Of a stretch of 64,000 nucleotides of DNA, positions 51,201-58,900 are shown one piece after another. The stretch's first letter is position 1. Each line of letters begins with the position of its first letter. Source of the DNA: Kryptolebias marmoratus (Eukaryota; Chordata; Actinopteri; Cyprinodontiformes; Rivulidae). The translations under genes and the position numbers were made by a program. The notes under the pieces were generated by a model. That model saw only the letters and a list, made by a program, of their open reading frames with translations. It was not told where the DNA came from and ran no database searches. The stretch spans positions 13,453,430 through 13,517,429 of the forward strand of contig NC_051445.1 of the NCBI RefSeq assembly GCF_001649575.2, read 5' to 3'.

Positions 51201-52945
51201 TTTAGGATTTTTTTTTTTTTTTTTGCTCATTCGGTTTATTTATCAACCATCACCTTTCAGTGGAAACCTGTTAAAGTTAAAGGCCTAGCATTTCTTGAAG
51301 GAATGCATATCGCCCGCTACGGTCAGTCACAGAGTTTCAAACTAAGATCATCCCTTGTTTAGGAACGGCAGAGTTTTAGCTTTTTTGGATTTTGCTTTCT
51401 TTTTAAAATAAAAATCAAAACTTGCTGAGATGAGCATGTTATTTTTCATCTTGATTGCCCTATTTATAAGAAACAATTACATTGTCACCACAATGTAAGC
51501 TTTTTCTTTCTTTTACCTCCAGGATTTCCAACATCCAGAAAATAAAACAGGGAACACGGATCGTTTTTTTGTCGAGGAACACCTCATCTATACTATTTAT
51601 AATGTCATCAGTAAAAAATACAACAACAAGACAAGACTTAAGCAGTTTCAGTCTGATTTGTTTGTTGCAAATCTCTGGTCAGAAGATGTTTCGTCTTAGC
51701 AGCAAAATAAATCGCACAGAGCATTTCCTCAGGAATTAACATAAAACAGAACCGTATTTAAGGGAAAAAACAATTAGTAGTAGAAAAGTGTTTGTCCCCA
51801 CAAGATGTGTTGTAAGTGATATGAAAACCCTTCCCACGTCTAAATAAACTAGCCTTCCTTGAAGGAATGCTTATCACCCCCTGCCTTTCAGAAGAGATCT
51901 CATGAGATTTGTTAGAGTATTTGTTGAAGGATGACTCTCAGCTACTACCACACCAAGTTTCAGCTCGAAATCTGTAAAACTGACTGAGTTGTTGCCATTT
52001 TTGGGTTTGAAAACGTGGATTGGCTGCGGCAGCCATCTTGAATCAGGGTGACTCCGCTGTAATCAGCCGTAGAGGTATGTTTAGGGATGACTTTCTGAGA
52101 GTTTCAATAAAATCCGTCCGGTGGGCGCTTACAGACACGGGCACTTACATGATCGCCCTCCTGTTGCTGCCTGCCCGGGTTTGTGTAGTGGTGCAGCTCA
52201 GTCAGTGCAAGTAAATTTACTGATATCGAAAATGACAACAACAAAAAAAGACTCAGAAGTTGACTGGAAATCTGAAAATACGAGGCCGGAACTTCAACAT
52301 GAGAAACGTGTAGGAACCCTGAGAAACGCACTAATTATTGTCGTCTGATAAACAAACCCAAGCTGCTGCATTTTAACCCTGTAATGTCGGCGACTCTGTA
52401 AAAAGGCTGGAATCGGCTGGCTTTGAATGCTCCTGACTTCTGCTCTGTCACTTGTTGCCCTCCTCCTCCTCCTCCTCCTCCCCCTCCTCCCCTGTTTGTC
52501 ACCGGGAGCTGAAGGTGACATGTTCCCTCTAAAGAGCACATTTGGTGCCTGTCTCTTTAGATCTTCCCCGTCTGGCTTTTCCCCTCCGGTTGCCTGTAAT
52601 GTGTCCCATAAAGGTAGCCAGACTTTGTAGTCCCGTCGCCCCGGCCTCTCTCTCCCCCCCGGCCCCCCGGGCTGACGTGCCCCTTGAAGTTTTAGTGCGA
52701 GCGAGTCTGCATGCTGTCATTTCCCTCCCTCTCTGGACCCTGAGCTCGACCTGTTCCCCAGCAGAAATCACATGTAAATACTCACACGGACGCTGCAGCC
52801 GGCGCTGGACTGAGCTCTGCACGTGTTTTCGGTTAGACTGCGGGGCTGGGGGTTTAAACAGAGGAGAGACGAGGAACTGAACTGTGGTTTTTAAGTATGT
52901 GTCTGTAGTCTGGCTTTTGTCAGATTTAAGAAACTTACTGTTATC

Positions 52946-52979
<34 letters not shown>

Positions 52980-55900
52980 CGGACACACGCACGAGAGAGG
53001 ATCCAGTTACGAGAATATTACCGTCTGTTTCCAAACACGCATGACACAGGGGGTTGCCTTTGGTGCACAGATGCATCCAATTTCTCGCCATCGTCCTTTT
53101 TTTTATTTTCTCCGGCTTACACGCTTCTTCATATCTCCGTTGTTCCTGTTTTTTTTTTTGTGTGTGTCTTTTTCATTTTCCTGCCCAGCTGTCCGTCGGC
53201 CTGCGGTTTTCGGTGCAGAGGCTGGAGGACGCCGGACCAGACATCAGCTTTGAGCTGCAGATGCACAGGTGACGCACCCCCCCAGCAACTCACCAAACGT
53301 CTCACGGAAAGCGCGCGGAGCCGTTTGTCCTCCCTCGCTCCGTGTAAACAAGCTCTGATACCAACACTGTCTGTGGTCTGGTGCTGCAAACCACAGAAAT
53401 GGAGGAGAACAGACGACGCCGGCTCCAGAGAGCAGAAACTAAATGCAAAGTGTTCGCTTCGGAGCGGTCCTTTTCCGTGTAACACATCATTATATGCAGC
53501 TGTCCCCCCTGTGGGGAGTCGGACGAAGAACAGAAACATGTCTTTATCGTTTGTCGAGCCAGTGTTGATTCAGCATCCACGCTGTTGTTTTCCAGTTTTT
53601 AGTTCTCAGAACCATTTTGCAATCTAGCTACTGCTGCATACTTTTTATGTATCAAAGCGTGCAGCTCATTCAGGAGATGGGTGCTGTGACTTTTGGGTTT
53701 TGTTTAAATATTTTCCTCACAGAAACACATTAAAATCACTTCAGTTGTTTCAGAAACCTTCTTCTCTTTGAATGTTAGTTCAGCATGCCTGTCTTCTTGT
53801 GCTACTTTTAGTTTTTACCTATTATTCTGCTAACTTTTATTACTTTAAACTAGCCTTTTTGCTCCTTTCAGCATCTGCTTAGCCTGTCGATACTTTTATC
53901 TTTTAGCCAGACTTTTGCTGATTTTAGCCACCAGCTTTTAATTAGCCTTTTGATACTTATAGCAAGCTCTTTGCTACTTTTAGCTTTTAGCGACCATTTT
54001 GCTACGTTTGGCCTCTTGCTACATCTAACATTTATCCGACCTTTTGCTGTTTTCAGCTTTTATCTAGTGTTTTAGTACTTTAGACCTTTAGCTGTTGTTT
54101 GCTTTTTTTAGTTTTTAGCTAGTATTTTGATTTTTTTTAGCTATAACAATTCAGTTTTAGCTTCTTCGGCATAGTTCAGCTGTCGTTCAGCTCTCACTGC
54201 ATTTTCGCAGAAAATCCAGTTTCTGTCGTTCGTTTTCTTTTCGCTCAAAGCTTCTTTCGAAGCGGCTGCGACATTTAGCCGTTAACTATGACAGCAGAAG
54301 GTTTTTTGCTGCTGTGCAACACGTGAGCTAAATAAACCATAGATCATACACTGTGAAGCTGCAGCCAGTAAAAACCATAACGTTAACGCAGATCTTTAAG
54401 AAGAAAATAAAAAAGGATCAAAACTATGCAAACGTATCCTGAAGCGTTCTGTTTTATATTCGCTTTTTGCAGCATCACCTTCTGCTTTCCTGCTCAGCTG
54501 TATTCAGGTCTGATCAGAGGGTTTAACCTTTTTTTTTTTTTTTATGGCGATGCCAATTTTTTTATTTGCTTTGGGTCATTTTGGTCTCGAGCGTACGGAC
54601 TTCCGTTTGACATTGAATTAGATATAATTGGTTGAGTCATAAAATAGTTAGCAGCACGCTGTTGAAAACAGATGTATGAATTTTTTCCAACCTTTTTTCG
54701 GTGGATTTCAAGCTTTGGCATTTCTCCTGCTTTTCATTTTATACCGCAGACACTTTTTAAGAAGCTCGAGGAGTTTGTTTCTTATGTCATACTTTTTGTT
54801 GTTGTTGTTGCTAAAGCGTGTGCGAATCTCTCCACAGCTCCAACAAAGATAACTCCGACAGCAACCTGGTCAGCTTGAATCTGTCCATCACTGCCAGCGC
54901 CCGGCTCGATTTACGTGGGTGAGTCCAGCATCTCCAACTCTACTTGTTTTTTTTCTTTTCATGCCAGCTTTCCCCCTGGCTTCAGTCTACACGTCTTGCT
55001 GTCCGCCTCTCCTTTTGAGACGTTTGAATTCACAGGGTGTGTTTGTGACACGGATGGAAAAACGCATTTTGTAGAAATGGCTTCAAACTAAGCGTGTGCA
55101 CGTGGGGGCGGGCTGGGGATCTGCTAATGCACATCCAGGCTAACACGCAGGCACGCTTTAAAGTTTGGAGCCTGACATGCTGTTGTTTGGGTGTGGTCAG
55201 TGGTACAAATAAACACAGGAGGGGACTGGGAGAACCGGGAGGAGGACGTGTTGCAGTGTTTGCTGTCCTGCTACAAACATGCCCATCAGGCTTTGGGATG
55301 TTTTGCATTAAATTGTTCCCCGATCAGTGGTGTCACAGCACGCAGCACTGGCATCCAATGATGAAACTGTCACATCGATGTAAAATGGTTTATTTTTCCC
55401 GTCACGGGGTGTGGCTCTTTTGCTAAACTAGCTCAGTGGCACGTCTGTGCAACAAACGAACGCTGCGCCTCCGACGGGCGACGTGTACATTTTTTTTGAC
55501 CCGCTGGCGTCAGATTACCTTGAGATTTTACTCTGTTTAGACCTGACCTGTTTAGAACAAAAAAAAAGCATAAAGAAGAAATTCTGTCAGAAATAAACTT
55601 TGCATGCCGAGTGGACAATTCCAACAAAGATCCTGTGGGGATCTGTTAGCGCTCAGATTACATCACGTTGGGGATGACTCTCAGCTACTACCGCGCGAAA
55701 TTTCAGCTCAGTGTTTGTAAAGTTAACTGCGTTGTAGCCATTTTTAAGTTTGCTGAGGTCGATCAGCTGTTGCAGCCATCTTGAATCAGGTTGACTCCGA
55801 AAGTTAATCAGTTGTAGACGTATGTCGAATGTTTACTGTCTGAGAATTTCCTTCAAATCTGTCCACCGGCTCATGAGATATTTTGCTAACAGACACACTG

Positions 55901-58900
55901 TCATTGAGCCTTACCTCTATGCTTCCTGTGGCAAGTTTCCCTACTGTTTTAAATCCACTGTAGCGACAGACAGTTTCTATAAAATGCTTCCCGTCTTTGT
56001 TTCGTGCATAAAAAAGTCTGCGATCATCAGGTCTCTCTTATTGATCCAAAATGACTCTGCATCGTTGTCTGCTCCTCCCAGGGTGTCCCATCCCTCCCAG
56101 GTGGTGCTGCCTTTCCCAAACTGGGAGCCGAAAGAGAAACCTGTCAAAGAGGACGACGTTGGACCACAAGTGACGCACATCTATGAGGTACTTATCAGAG
56201 ACAGAAAAATGGACGACTGGGTTGTTTTGCCACAGGTGTTTTTGTCGACCAGCCCAAAAGATCAAACCACTCAGCCAGACTTTATGAAACTGAGCAGGGC
56301 GGGAGCAAAGGAAGAGCTTCCCCCGGTGTGACTGTGGGTGATTACATCACTTCGTACCGAGGGGAAAAAAGAGCAAACGAGTAGGTGTGGAGGCGAGTGT
56401 GAGAACTCAGCACGGTGAAGGAAACGGCAACATTTTCCACACACTCTCTGTAAAACCGGTGGCTCTATAAAGAATTAGGATCTGGATGATCAAAGGTCTC
56501 CAGCTCCGAAGTAATTACTGCTGAGAGGCTCGGGAAGCAGCGGGGGGAGGGGGGAGAAACAGAAGGGGGTGAGGAGGAAAGTCATGATGGAGGACGCAGA
56601 GGTTATGTAAGAAGTATGTATTTGATGTCGAGGACACGGTGTGAGCAGAGAAATACAGCGAGGCTGAACGCTGAGAGCCGAACGGCTGCTGAAATCTGCT
56701 GACGGAGCCGAAACTGACTCGTTAAAGCTAAAACGAGCAGAACATTAGCTAAAACCTGTAAGCTTAACGCTTGCTAAAAGCCAAAGGAAGCAAATTGCTA
56801 CTTAAAGCTAAAAATAGCAAAATACTAGCTAAAAGTAGCAAGAGTGTAGCTAAAAGCTAAATGTATTAAAAAGGCAGCAAAAACCTAAAGTTGCAGAATT
56901 CTAGCTAAAATTGACAAAAAAAACAGCTGAAAGCTAAAAGTCACAAAACACCAGCTTAAAACCTAATGTAGCAAAATATAAGCTGGGAGCTAAAACTAGC
57001 ATACTGCTAGCTAAAACCTAAAATTTACCAAATTCTAGCTAATATAATCAAAATACTAGCTGAAAGCTAAAAGTCACAAAACACCAGCTTTAAACTTAAT
57101 GTAGCAAAATGTTAGCTAAAGGCTAAAGCTAGCGCAAGACTAGCTAAAAGGTAAAAGTAACAAAAGGCCAGCTAAAAGTAGTAAACGCTAGCTAGAAGCT
57201 AAAAGTAGCTAAAGGCAAGCTAAACGCACCAAAAGTAGCAGAATGGTAGCTCAAAAACCACATGTAGCATAAAACAAAAATAAAAAACAAAAACAAAAAT
57301 AGATCAAGTGCTAATAAGTACCTAATCTGTCAATGTAAATAAATAAATAAGTAATAATTATTGATATGAAGAAATTGAAGGAATAAAAGTTGCAGACAGA
57401 ATGGCGACAGCTTGCACTATAGTCTCTGTGTGTGAGGGTGTGTGTGTGTGACTTCTTTTCGTTTGAAACCGCGGGCAGCTTCACTGAAGCAGAGTGCAGC
57501 GCTGTCTGGCCCGTCCTGCAGCTGATAATGGTTTTCATTTGTGGTACTTTTCCTAGCGGGCAGCTGCTTCTAGTTAGACAAGAGGCCGAATTTTTTTGGC
57601 TCTTAAGAATTTCTGCCCTGCAGCACCAGGATCATGTCCTGTTTGGATGACTTGTTTCGGTGTTACGACCACGCGTGTGTGTGTGCGTGCGTGTTTGTGT
57701 GAAGGACAGTAGATTTCTTTCTGAATCGATGGTGGATTTAGGGTCGTAACTCCGTCGGCCCAGTTGTGACGTTGGAGGATCAGCCAGCTGATGATGTAGG
57801 TTTTGCTCGTGTTGTGTTTCCCTCCCAGGTGACTGAAGGCTGCGTGAGTTTTTATCTTTAAGAAAACACAGGTGGTCCGTCTCATTGCACCACAGTTATG
57901 ATAACCTGATTACAGCTTCGATCACATGAGACCTGCTAACAAGGCAGAGAAAGAGTCTGAACCTCTGTTTTTGTTTTGTTTTTCCCGCTGCAGCTTCACA
58001 ACTCTGGTCCCAGCAGCATCGGAGAGGCTGACCTTCAGGTGGGCTGGCCCTCCCGTTTCCAGGACGAGAACCTGCTGTACGCCATGGAGATTCAAACGGA
58101 CGGCCCAATTAGCTGCCAGACAAACACCAGCCTCAACCCGCTTGGCCTCCAGGTACCGTGAACATTTACACACTGGTGCATGTAGACACGCCTCCACGAA
58201 ACCAGTCGAACGCCTTCAGACCTGAGAATTAATGATCGAGATCCTTTTAGAAAAAGACAAGATACTCTGGCCCCTTGGAAGCAATATATGACGAAATTAA
58301 CAGCGGTTTAAAACTCAACAATACTTTATATAAATAAAAACAATTCATTAGTGTAATCTACTTTTATTACAGCGGAGGGGTTTCTCTCCTAACGTTGTGT
58401 CTTCTATCTTTGAACAGATGTTATAGAGATCGGGTACCAAAGTCAATTATTTAGTCAATTAATCAACTTTAGTGAAATTAGTTTATTACCGGAAATGCCT
58501 GTGGTTTGTTTTTCCAAACCGGCAGGGCTTCTAACCACAGAGCCGAGGGAACAATCTGCCAGTCTGCCTCCAAAAATAGCCGATCTGGGAGGAATAAGCA
58601 CTCAACGTGTCCTCAGCTCGCCGGCTCTTGAATATATTTAAATTAAGATATCAAATCAAGCTGTTCCCTTTGGCCCGCTGCTAAATTTAAAACTTCCTGA
58701 GGAGAAACAATAAAACTCTGCTGCTCTGTTTTCTGAAAGCCGAGGTCGTGAATTTATCCGCTCGGGCCGCTTATCGTCCTGTTCTTCTCGCCAAGCGTGA
58801 TTGTACGACCAGGAAATGAAAGCTCCTCAGACGCAGCTGTGCGCAAAACCGCCCTTTGATCGTCTTCCTAAACGTCGCCCTTTGTCTCCCGCAGCTGGAG

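Noticed and set aside
52884..53627. A 247-codon plus-strand open frame
   Set aside because: It runs through a (CA)n tract and crosses exon 22 of itga8 out of frame; composition is low complexity and no protein family is recognisable.
53798..57275. CRISPR array
   Set aside because: Units are diverged, contiguous and without unique spacers, in a vertebrate genome; they are minisatellites.
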